Below are positions 30,869 to 41,128 of a stretch of 64,000 bases of DNA, piece by piece. The translations under genes were made by a program, and so were the position numbers. Position 1 is the first letter of the stretch. Each line of letters opens with the position of its first letter. The stretch comes from Rhynchospora pubera (lineage: Eukaryota; Streptophyta; Magnoliopsida; Poales; Cyperaceae): the NCBI GenBank assembly GCA_028095005.1, contig JAMFTS010000054.1, positions 62,001 through 126,000 on the forward strand, read 5' to 3'. The notes below the pieces were generated by a model. The model was not told where the DNA came from. It saw only the letters and a list, made by a program, of their open reading frames with translations, and ran no database searches.

Positions 30869-33046
30869 ATGCTCAGGTCGCAAGTTGGGTCCTTCTTTCA
30901 AAAGGAAAGCTTGAGTAGAGGCAGTTTCTTTAGGTTCTTCTCTTCGGCTGCGGCTGCATCTTGTGTTAATAGCCAAGTGCTTCCTATCAATCCCACCACA
31001 ACCCGTGTTGAAAAGTCTGAGCCTTACACAAGGAAGCAGTTTCTACTGAGACAGCTGGTTGCCATTGTCTTGCGCACATTGGATTCGAGGTTTCTGAGTG
31101 GTATAAGCTTTGAAGGATCAGTAAACTGTTATGGGCTGCCTCGTTCTTTGAAATTATTTGCAGTTGTTATAGAATCATTCTCTAGTAGAAAAATGAACCG
31201 ACAAATTCAGTGCCTGATTGGTAGCATGGTAGATTACTGTGAAATTGCTGGACCAAACCTGTTCAATTTAATCTGCGAATTAGTTACCCAATTAAAAGGA
31301 ACTATGAGCTTGTTACATGCCTATACTGCTATAATTCGGTATTTTGTTGAATTGGGTTTGTTTGAAGATGCTCTGTTAACTTACCTTGAGGCGAAAAAGG
31401 TGGGGCTTGAAAGAAAAGTGTCCAATTTCTTGCTCAAGGCACTGGTTGACAAAGAGCAATTCAGATATGCTAGAGGCCTATTTTATGACATGATGATGTG
31501 GGGGCCAGCCCCAAATGTGTATACCTATTCTATCATGATGGATTTATATACTAGTGGAGATAGGCTGTATTTGAAAGAAGCTAATGAGATGCTTAGTGAA
31601 ATGAGGACAAAAGGTATTCAACCCAATGCTGTTACATATAGCAGTTACATACATGGCCTCTGTTGTTCAGGTAAAGTTGAATCTGCATGGGAATTTCTTA
31701 AAGTGCTTTGTGTTAAAGGTATGCCTTGTAATACTTATTGTTTTAATGGGGTGATCCACGGGTTCTGTAAGGCTGGCCAGTTGACGGAGGCCTTATCAGT
31801 TTTTTATGAGATGAAGAGGCAAAAGGGGTGTGAACCTGATTTACATAGCTATAGCATACTAATTGATGGGCTTTCTAAACAGGGGGAATTTTCAAAGGCA
31901 TATTGTTTGATTTCAGATATGGCAAATAAAGATATAATGCCCAGTAGAATTACTTATAGCTCTGTCTTGTATGGGCTTTGCAAAATTGGAGAATTTACTA
32001 CCGCATTAAAGTTGTTTAGGGAGTTAGATTTAATAGGAATTGGACAGGATAAAATTGTTTATGGCATTTTAATTAATGGTTTTTGCCAAATTGGAGACTT
32101 AAAGTCTGCTAGTGATCTATTTGAGGAAATGACTGCTCATAATTTCGTTCCAGATGTGTACCACTATACGAGCATAATACATGGTTTCTGCAAAATAGGC
32201 TACCTTGAAGAGGCTTTGGGTCAATTTGATCTAATGCTAGGTCAAGGGGTCCTACCAAATGTTGTCACATGCACAGTTTTAATAGAAGGGTTTTGTAGAA
32301 AAGGGCTATTTGAGGAAGCATTTTCATTCCTTGGTAGAATGCGAGATTTTAGTGTATACCCTAATCTTTTTACATATAATATCATAATTAGCAGTCTATG
32401 TGGAGTGGGAGAAATGGATGGTGTGTGGGGGCTCTTTGGGGATTTAATAAAGGGAGGTCATCTACCAGATGTGGTGCTATATAGTAGAATAATAGACAGG
32501 TCTGTCAAAGATCTAGATATGGATGAGGCTTTTTCTTTGTACGACATGATGTTGGAGGAGAGGATCCAACCAAATAAGTTTACATATTCATCTTTGATCA
32601 ACGGTGTCTGTAGAAAAGGTGCAGTGTCAATTGCCTTGGAGTTGTTCGATGAAATGCGCAGTGAGGGAGTAGTGCCTGACAGAAAGGTGTATACCTCACT
32701 TATTGCAGTCTTTTGCCGTGCAAAAAACTTGAAAGGAGCTCTTCAGTTAGTTCGTGAAATGGAGCGAAGGGGCGTGCTGCCAGATGCTTTTGTATATACA
32801 AGCTTGATCAATGGTTTCAGCAAGATGCTCATGATGGATGTGGCAGATAAGTTGATGGCCGAGATGCAAAAGTTGGGTTTTCAACCAAGTGTGGTGACTT
32901 ACACAGCTGTTATTCTTGGGTATCATAAATCAGGTATGAGCAAAAGGGCATCTGAGATGTATAGGGCTATGTTAAATGCAGGTATTTTGCCAGATTTTAA
33001 GGCAAGTATGTTATTTGACACTTCTGGAAGAGAGAAGAAGAGATGA
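30869..33046 (+). CDS. P-class pentatricopeptide repeat protein, intronless
   Basis: 725 aa. PPR proteins are organellar RNA-binding proteins that stabilise, process or activate specific transcripts. The N-terminus (MLRSQVGSFFQKESLSRGSF, then RFFSSAAAAS) is rich in R, S, F and A and poor in acids, as in a mitochondrial or dual targeting peptide. From about residue 145 to 715 there are some 15-16 tandem repeats. From residue 217 on they are nearly all exactly 35 residues and end in PD, PN or PS (for example KFTYSSLINGVCRKG and GVVPD). No E, DYW or SMR domain follows, so P class. The frame is complete; the first ATG after the leader is used. A partial, broken copy of its 5' end lies at 29013-29220. 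Target transcript and organelle are inferred only. Confidence 0.93.
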   Translation: MLRSQVGSFFQKESLSRGSFFRFFSSAAAASCVNSQVLPINPTTTRVEKSEPYTRKQFLLRQLVAIVLRTLDSRFLSGISFEGSVNCYGLPRSLKLFAVVIESFSSRKMNRQIQCLIGSMVDYCEIAGPNLFNLICELVTQLKGTMSLLHAYTAIIRYFVELGLFEDALLTYLEAKKVGLERKVSNFLLKALVDKEQFRYARGLFYDMMMWGPAPNVYTYSIMMDLYTSGDRLYLKEANEMLSEMRTKGIQPNAVTYSSYIHGLCCSGKVESAWEFLKVLCVKGMPCNTYCFNGVIHGFCKAGQLTEALSVFYEMKRQKGCEPDLHSYSILIDGLSKQGEFSKAYCLISDMANKDIMPSRITYSSVLYGLCKIGEFTTALKLFRELDLIGIGQDKIVYGILINGFCQIGDLKSASDLFEEMTAHNFVPDVYHYTSIIHGFCKIGYLEEALGQFDLMLGQGVLPNVVTCTVLIEGFCRKGLFEEAFSFLGRMRDFSVYPNLFTYNIIISSLCGVGEMDGVWGLFGDLIKGGHLPDVVLYSRIIDRSVKDLDMDEAFSLYDMMLEERIQPNKFTYSSLINGVCRKGAVSIALELFDEMRSEGVVPDRKVYTSLIAVFCRAKNLKGALQLVREMERRGVLPDAFVYTSLINGFSKMLMMDVADKLMAEMQKLGFQPSVVTYTAVILGYHKSGMSKRASEMYRAMLNAGILPDFKASMLFDTSGREKKR

Positions 33047-34432
33047 CTGAGGATATTTGAGACCGTCTGGTTCGGGTGTTTTGCTGACACGATTGGTTCT
33101 ATGAAACTTTTTGTTTTATAGTTATACTTCATGCAGTTTGTTTTCTTGTCTGATTGTACTTATGCTGTACTGGTTTGGCGTATGGGCTATTTGATTTTGT
33201 TCTTTTTTCTCTTCATTTCTACTGTGCAGTTGGGTGTTTTTTTTTTTTTGTTTCTCTTGTATTTATTGGTTGCGCAGGGGGTGGGGGTGGGGGGGGGGGG
33301 GGGGGTTCAGGTTCACAGAACCCTGCTTGCAATTCGTTGGTGCTATTATGGGACTGCTTTGTATGCGATATAAACCTGATAGAAGTTTTTATTGGTATAA
33401 AATTGGACGCCTTTTGAGGGTTATATGTGATATAAACCTGATATATTAATTTGAATACATTTTATTCACAGAAGATTAACTGCACAACTATACCTATACA
33501 TGCATGAAATGCCTCAAAGCTGACACTAGGAGCTGCAAGATTCTATAGCTTGGATTTTTCAACTGGTGTTAGGTAAACCTGAAAATTTGTTTAAAATTTT
33601 CTTGTAACAACACACCTTATTGTCAGGTCTTGGCTAGTTTTGGTTTTGTCAGACTAGAGCTAACCATCTCCTTCGCAATATCAATTTCACTCAATTTCGG
33701 CTGCAGCAAAAAGGTGAACAAATTATATTCTTCTATTTGTTGGTGCCTGACTATTGTTTTGTTCTTTTAAAAATTTTGCAGAACTCAAGGGAATATTGTT
33801 CTCGGAGCCTCGGTTCATCTGAAATTGCAGCTAAATTCAATTTTGGGTGATGCAGCAGATAATTATTCTGCTTGTCTTCCCACTGCAAGCCCTCCATTTT
33901 TTTTAAGTGTTTGATTTGTAATCACATTTTTAACCTCTAGACTTACATATATTTATTAGGACTCTAGTGAACAAACTTATATATTTAACTACAAAGTGGC
34001 AAAGCAAAACATTTTCATGGCCATTACCCATTAGGTTGACCTCTTTAAAGTGAAGAAATGGGTGACTTCTGACTTGCACAGTATTTTTCTGAGTTTGGGA
34101 GAAAAGAAGTGAAGAAACACATGGGAAAAATTAATAAAAAAAAATATACCGTTGATAATATAAAAAGCAAAAACAAAGAAACATAACAATTTCACGCACG
34201 CTTTGTACAGGAGAATTGGTGGCAAGGAAAACCAATTATTTAAGCAAATTTCAATATTTAGAAAACCCAATGCAATTTTAATGATCCACAAGACCACAAG
34301 CCACGCACGCGAAGGCATACTAAAGAACCAGAGAAGCCTTTTCCGGCAGATAGCAGAGGCGGAAGAATTGGGACAAACCAGAGCAAACTGACTTCTGCCA
34401 AAATTGAATAAAGAAAGAAAAATAAAAAGTGT
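33047..34432. other. PPR 3' region and intergenic, no further gene seen
   Basis: Contains a G-rich run at 33277-33305 and otherwise AT-rich sequence without ORFs of interest. Confidence 0.5.
33277..33305. repeat. G-rich run
   Basis: Twenty-nine bases, G except for two T, about 230 bases after the PPR stop codon. Confidence 0.9.
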
Positions 34433-34516
34433 TGTCAGAAGTGGGATTTGAACCCACGCCCTCTTACGAAGACCAGAACTTGAGTCTGGCGCCTTAGACC
34501 ACTCGGCCATCCTGAC
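34433..34516 (-). tRNA. tRNA-Leu (anticodon CAA)
   Basis: 84 nt on the minus strand with a class II fold. Acceptor GTCAGGA pairs with TTCTGAC, discriminator A. The D-arm has GGCCGAGTGGTCTAAGGC. The anticodon stem CCAGA/TCTGG has loop CTCAAGT (anticodon CAA, reads UUG). It has a long variable arm and the T-arm GGTTCAAATCC. No intron. A T-run (minus strand, ~34422-34427) can terminate Pol III. It stands alone between the PPR gene and transposon remnants. Confidence 0.94.
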
Positions 34517-34985
34517 TTTGTTGAATTCGAATACAATGGTCAAAATAGTTAATCCTCGTAAAAATGGTCAATTCTCTGCACAGTAAGACAATGGTCATAG
34601 ACTCGTAATACGGATCGTCAAACTAGGGGTTCAGAAATTGAGATCCGATAATTCATTTCAACTTCGGAATTTAAATATATTTATTTATTTGGCATTATTT
34701 TAAATTGGCCCCGTTTTATATCGTTTGGTATTTGAATTTAAATATATGCATGCATTTAAACTTGTTTATTTTTTTAGGATAACACATCGCTGTAAAATTT
34801 CATAATTTGTTGGAGTTTATTTTGTACTACATCAAGAGATAAAGTAAATAAACTGAAATTAAACTATCACCGTAACACGTGTTTGTCAATCGTATTAACT
34901 CTTGACATTATTTGAACGAACTAAAGATTTATGAACTTTTTTTTTACATAAAGTCATCCTTTGTAAAAATAAATAAGATCAACTT
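34517..34985. other. Intergenic, no gene seen
   Basis: AT-rich, no recognisable feature. Confidence 0.5.
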
Positions 34986-34988
34986 TTA

Positions 34989-35140
34989 GGGTGCGTTTGG
35001 ATAGGTGTGGGAAGAAGGGAATAAGTGAAAAGAAGTATTGAGAAGTGTGTAACTTTGTGAAGAGTTTGGATTGTTTATAATTTTTTTTCTTCTTCTTCCT
35101 TCTTCTTCTTCTTCTTTCTTCCAACGATCCAAACGCTCCC
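34989..35140. mobile_element. Tourist-like (PIF/Harbinger) MITE
   Basis: 152 bp with ends GGGTGCGTTTGGAT and (reverse complement) GGGAGCGTTTGGAT, flanked by TTA on both sides (34986-34988 and 35141-35143), the PIF/Harbinger target. The interior is an asymmetric CTT-rich stretch. Confidence 0.8.
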
Positions 35141-35143
35141 TTA

Positions 35144-36189
35144 GGCTGTGCTCCAAAAAACAAATGACAAAGGCAAAGGAAAAGAAAACAAAGACAATGA
35201 GATACACCCCAAATTCGGGGGTAAATGAAATTTCCATTTTCTTCTTTGTTTTACATTAGGTTTCTCTAGGCCCAGGTTCATCTCTATTTCCTTTGAAATT
35301 TTATTGATTGGGAGCAGGTTAACACCCCTGGACAGAATTTGATCAGTTTACCTTCTCTCCATTTCCCTCCTCTATCCCTTTCTGGAGCAGAGCTTGAGGG
35401 TGCGGAGGTCAGAGCTCATCCGATTTTGGGGATTACAACTCTTCAATGTGTCTAGCGTTACCTCATCTTTTTTTCTTTTTTTTTTTGACAATTGCCCATG
35501 AGCTAAGCATTAATCCATAAAAACAAATACAACAGTCTCTAGTAATCCCTGAAAAGAAAATCAAAACGGTACCCCTTCACTAAACTAAGATCCCTCATAT
35601 ACTTCTAAAAATACAAATAACTAATTAGAAAATAAAAACAAAAAGGAAAAGAAAAACTCCAACCAAAGAAAACCACATTACTAACCAACTACTACTAGGG
35701 ATCCCAGCCGTTTCCTTATCTCATTCCCTCTTATTCAAGTTTACCTTTTTTGGGAGCAGATTAACTCGTTCAGGCAGTCTCGATCTCCCACTTCTCACCT
35801 CCCCTAATCTAATGTCCTTTAGGCCATTTCATTGGTGGAGCAGGGCCTAGCTTTCGCATTTAACTATATAATATCGACAGATAAATTTAAAAAAAAAACT
35901 GTGACATTTACCAGCATTATTAATTTGTTTTTAGGCACAGACGGCAAAATACCATATCAACAAATTTTATTAATAAAAAATATATTTACAACAGAGAAGA
36001 AAAATAAAAAAGAAATAAAAACTAAGACTAACCCCTACACATTTAGAAAAGAAAAAGAAGCTTAAAAAACAATTAGGCATGCTTTTTCCAAGAGTCTACA
36101 TTTGCCAAAATTTCGATGATTAAAAAATTTGGCTGGGTGAGGCAATTCGAGAAGTCACGTCTATTGTGTGCTTTGCGGACGTTTCAAGT
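35144..36189. other. Intergenic with a possible LINE tail
   Basis: 35469-35697 begins with T-runs and continues A/C-rich, like the inverted 3' end of a LINE, but no ORF or TSD supports it. The rest shows nothing. Confidence 0.35.
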
Positions 36190-37450
36190 CGTGAAGACTT
36201 AGATGGTGTCCCACAACTTCAAACTAGATGTCTTTGAGAGAGCCATAATTCACTAGTATCATCATTGAAATTGAGGAGAAGGAGATTGAAACAGATTTGC
36301 ACCAAATACCACACTAAGGTTGCATACTGACATTGTAAGAAGAGATAGTCACTGGTTTCAATGACACCGGTATTACAACAGGTATAGAGGTGGGAGGAGA
36401 CCATCCTCGAATAATAAGATTTTGTTGTGTCAACAATCTATTTTGCAGTAGAAATTCAAAGGAAGACTTTAACTCTAAGAGGTGATTTCACATTTCAGAT
36501 GATAGGGTGGAATTTCGAAATTATGCTAGAATTCGACAGTATGCCATAAGTGCTTGAGGAGGAGAAGATCCCATTAGCAGTCCATTTTTAGGTAGCAAGA
36601 AGGTTTCCATCTATGACTGAAATGTTGACGAAATGGTCTTGTTGAAGAATATCTGCTAGACCATGAGACATAAATTGTGATCAGTTCATTGGGATCCAAA
36701 GTGCCATAAAGAGGTTGTACTGCAAATGACCAAACAAATTCCGGTCCGTGTTTGAGTTTCCAAACCCATTTCAATAACAAGGCCTAATTTTGGCGTTGTA
36801 GGTCTAGGATTTTTAGGCCATCATTTAGTTTGGAAAGACAACATTTGGACCAACTTAACAAGCCGTGATCTCGAAGGCATTTGTTGTTACCTTTCCAAAA
36901 AAAAAACCTCCTTTTTATGCCTTCTAATTAAGTGTCTTAGAAACCAAGACAGTAACTTTAGCACTTGCATAAAATGCAAAGGTAAAGTTGTGAGTACTGA
37001 TTTGACAAGAGTAAGACGACCACCTAAAGAGAGGAATCTTGCTTTCCAACCATCCAATTTACGTTGAAAAGCCGAGATTAGAGGCTGGAAATGGAATTTT
37101 TTTGGACGGTGAATAGAAAGAGGTAATTCCAAATAAGTAATATGAAGTTCCTTTGCTTGGCATCTAAGAATAGAAGCAATGTGTGGGATTTGCAGATCAA
37201 TTGAAATGGGGACAAAAAGGCATTATTAATTTGTTGTGCTTTAAAATTCTTTGCCATTAAGTTTTTTTTCTTTATGATAATATGGGAAAATTGTTTCTGG
37301 TAGTTGGTAAGGCTATATAAAAAATTTGCCAACATGTTCAATCTATCCGAATTTTGTAGTAATAACCCTTTCAGACTCGATTTGTTACCATCTAAACATA
37401 ATTTATTATAACTACGATCTAAATGGTAAAATTTCATATGATTTATCATT
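36190..37450 (-). mobile_element. Decayed LINE ORF2 remnant
   Basis: The minus strand carries broken frames typical of the C-terminal half of plant L1 ORF2: KLDGWKARFLSLGGRLTLVK then SVLTTLPLHFMQVLK in 36887-37132, WVWKLKHGP in 36574-36780, and the zinc-ribbon pattern with CCNTG, FLQCQYA and VWYLVQ in 36219-36404. Several frameshifts and stops separate them. No ends or TSD identified. Confidence 0.75.
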
Positions 37451-38012
37451 TATCATATTTAATATGAACTATGCTTTTATTCTTGATAACGTGTTTACTT
37501 GTTGTTTGCAAGCACTCATAAACTAAATCAATATTTGAAATTTTAAATATGTCTAAGAGTCAGCTTCTTTAATTTGAACTTTAATTATGTTATAATTTGT
37601 TTATCGAGCTATTATGACTTGTTTTGTTAGAATTTTTTTTATTGACCATATCTCAAACATTTGCTACGATGTTATATATTAAATTCTCTTTATGTTATTT
37701 AAATATGTATTTTTATTTGTTCAATATTTGTACTCATAAAATCAGTTTAGCATGTTAAACCCGTCTATAAAATAATTGACGGGTTAGATTAGATTATAGA
37801 TTGATTAGTTAAAATATTTTCTTAATCCGATATTATCGAGTTGGGTTCAAATTTTAATAAAATATCATCAACCCACCGTTGTACATCCTAAGTAGTTGGG
37901 AACATAATCTGAAGTACCTTTTGCACTTGCAAGGCAAAAAAGTTTTTTATGGTTGACATTTGATGACAATATTATAGCTATACAAAAATATAGAAGGTAA
38001 ATTTATTTTGCA
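37451..38012. other. Intergenic before the satellite, no gene seen
   Basis: AT-rich sequence without a recognised feature. Confidence 0.5.
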
Positions 38013-38020
38013 GTTGTTAA

Positions 38021-38119
38021 GAGGGGTGGAGCCGAAAAAATAAAGTCGAGGAGGGCAAATTTACAATTTTTCATTTTCGTGGCCAAAGGACCTTTGCTCA
38101 CCTACTAGCTCTGCCCATG
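38021..38119. mobile_element. Mini hAT-like element with 8-bp TSD
   Basis: 99 bp with ends GAGGGGTGGAGC and (reverse complement) CATGGGCAGAGC, flanked by the perfect duplication GTTGTTAA (38013-38020 and 38120-38127). It belongs with the GGGGCGGAGCC-terminus elements at 15629 and 21030. Confidence 0.75.
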
Positions 38120-38139
38120 GTTGTTAACATGTTGACTTT

Positions 38140-39502
38140 ACATTGTATAATCCAATCGTTTTGAATAAGTGAGTCCATAAACATATTCTAAACTATATCA
38201 AGAGCTTAATATAGATTACTCTGATCAAATGACTTAAAATGAATACAATATCGCTTGAAATGCTCAAATATACTCATAATCTGTAAAATCTGCACATTAT
38301 GTGAATAATTACAATGTATAATCCAATCATTTTGAATAATTAAGCTCATAAACATATTCTAGACTATATAAAAAGGATAAATATAGATAATTGTGATCAA
38401 ATAATTTAAAATGAATGCAAAATTGTATGAAATGTTCAAATATACTAAGAATCTATAAAATATCCACATCATGTGCGTAATTAAAATGCATAATCCAATT
38501 GTTTTGAAAAAGTGAGTTCATAAACATATTCTAGACTATATAAAGAGGTTAAATATAGATTATTGTGATCAAGTGACTTAAAATGAATGCAAAATCTCTT
38601 GAAATTCTCAGATATACTCAGAATCTTTAAAATCTACACATTAGGTTCGTAATTACAACGTATAATCCAATTGTTTTGAATAAGTGAGTTCATGAACATA
38701 TTCTAAACTATATAAAGAGCTTAAATATAGATTATTGTCATCAAATAACTTAAAATTAATGCAAAATCGCTTGAAATGCTCAAATATACTCAGAATCTAT
38801 AAAATCTGCAAATTATGTGAGTAATTACAATATATAATCCGATCATTTTGAATAAGTGAGTTCATAAACATAATTCTAGACTATGTAAAAGCTTAAGTAT
38901 AAATTATTGTGAATAAATTTCTTAAATTTAATGCAAAAATCGCTTGAAATGCTCAAATATACTCAGAATCTTGAAAATCTGCACATTATGTGCATAATTA
39001 CAATGTATAATCCAATTGTTTTGAATAAGTGATATCACAAACATATTTTAGACTATATAAAGAGCTTAAATATAGATTAATGTGATCAAAGCACTTAAGA
39101 TGAATACAAAATGGCTTGAAATGCTCAATTTTACTCAGAATCTGTAAAACATGCAAATTATGTGAATAATTATAATGTATAATCCAATCGTTTTGAACAA
39201 GTAAGCTTATAAAAATATTCTAGACTATATAAAGAGCTTAAATATACATTATTGTGATCAAATGACTTAAAATGAATGTAAAATCGCTTGAAATTTTCAA
39301 ATATACTCATAATCTGCAAAATCTGTATATTATTTGTATAATTATAATGTATAAACCAATCTTTTTGATTAATTGACAATATAAACATATTCTAGACTAT
39401 AAAAATAGCATATATATAGATTATTGTGATCAAATGACTTAAAAATGAATGCAAAATCGCTTGAAATGCTCAAATATACTCCGAATCTTTAAAATTTACA
39501 CA
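38140..39502 (+). repeat. ~172-bp satellite array, left part
   Basis: About eight AT-rich monomers before the Helitron insertion. Landmarks in each are TGTATAATCCAATCGTTTTG, CATATTCTAGACTATATAAA, GATCAAATGACTTAAAATGA and GAAATGCTCAAATATACTC. Same family and orientation as 44256-58015. Confidence 0.95.
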
Positions 39503-41054
39503 TCTTAAATACTTCAATTTCAAGTCAGCCTCTTACTGTTCAATTATCCAGGCCGTTCAATTTTTCCCTCCGTAGATGAATCGGATCCTGGCCCTTCGCC
39601 TTTCGTCAATGTTCCGTGCATCTTGTGTTTTGGATCTTCTCTCCTCTTATACTGGTCCTTTCCGTGCAATCCATCCCTGCACCTATGCAAGTATTCTTCT
39701 TCTCAGTGGGCCCGCTCTCTTTGTTCTGCCGTAGAAGATCGGTGAGGTCACCTCCACTGAAGATTCGAGACCCTTCTTCTTTTTCCTCTCTCTCTGCTAC
39801 GATGCATTAGTGCGCAGATATCCAGTTTTACGCACAAAAAATGGCAAAAGTGGACTTCGCCTCTGTCTACTCGCCGTCGAATCCCTGCTGCTCTTTGCCG
39901 TCCAATCGCTTCCGCCTCCGATTTACCTCAAGATTTTGGTGGACAAAATGAGAGGAGTATTCAGAGGTCGTAGCGATCTAGCTATTCCGATTTAAGCACC
40001 TGACCTCTCTTCCTCTTCCTCCTACTACTCTGATTTGAACACCTCGCCTCTCTTCCTCATCGTCTTCCTCTCTAGGGTGGTCACAGGTCGTAGATTTGTC
40101 CCTTTCTTTCAATTTTCTTTGATAGGGCTTTCTTTCTTTCAGGATTTCTTATGTAGAGAGAAAGAGGTAGACCGGAAATGAGAAGAAGCGCTTGAAGCAC
40201 AGCCAGTGAAGTCTCTCTTCGCTCTGTTGTTATTTCATTTTCAACTAAGTTTCCTTACTCTACTATAGATGAATCCTTACAGCGTAGGATCTCTAGGCTC
40301 CTTTTCAGGTGAGTACCGATCGTCTCCCTTTGTCTCTCCCAACCATAAATTTGCAATGAGTATTTTGTTCGTTGTTATTTTTTTACTTTACTTTATTTCT
40401 TCTATTGAGATATCTCTTTCATAATTTTTTTATGGTTCTTTTGGCCTCTTTGCAGAACAGATGCTCTAATTATATTTAATTTTTTTTTCTCATGAAAAAC
40501 AGAATTACATTAGGGGTTGGACCCGCATGCCATCAGATGTTAGCATTTCTGATAAAGTAAAGTCATTTCCTGAAGGTGTTTTTTTGTTTCTTTAAATTAA
40601 AAAGGTAAGGCTGAACTCATTTTATAGATGAGCATAATTTTCTTTCAGATGTGAAAAGTTATTTAGGTAGTTTTTTAGGAAGGTAAGCAGATCCTTTATG
40701 ATTCGATTGGCTTCACTATTATCCAGCTAACAAGTGCGGCCATGGGCCATAAAAATAAAATTATGTATTTACCTCTAATTGGGATACAAGCAGCCCCATT
40801 TATTCTGGATGACCTCCTTAAATCAATGCAGCAATTATTTATTTATTTTTTATTCATTTATTGTTATTTTTTGGGGGTAAATTTGGAGACCAAGAGGTGA
40901 GGTGTGAGTCATGGGAGATCCATGAAGATTTAGCCTTGTTCTTGCCGTTTGAGCAGATTAAAGAGTTGCTTCCATGAAGCTTCTATGGTTTTATAACGTA
41001 ATTTTGTGTTCTTATATTTGCTTCTTTCATGTAGAGCTTAGATACAAAAAGGTT

Positions 41055-41128
41055 TCTCTATTGAGTTCGGTATGGAATGAATGAGATACTCTCTATTGAG
41101 TTCGGTATGGAATGAATGAGATACTCTC
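41055..41128. repeat. 36-bp tandem duplication inside the Helitron
   Basis: Two adjacent copies of a unit containing GAGTTCGGTATGGAATGAAT and GAGATACTCTC. Confidence 0.85.

Noticed and set aside
30558..30914. 118-aa frame overlapping the PPR start
   Set aside because: Different frame from the PPR gene, composed of the leader and the CT microsatellite.
34031..34543. 170-aa minus-strand frame
   Set aside because: It is read through the tRNA-Leu gene and flanking AT-rich DNA; no domain.
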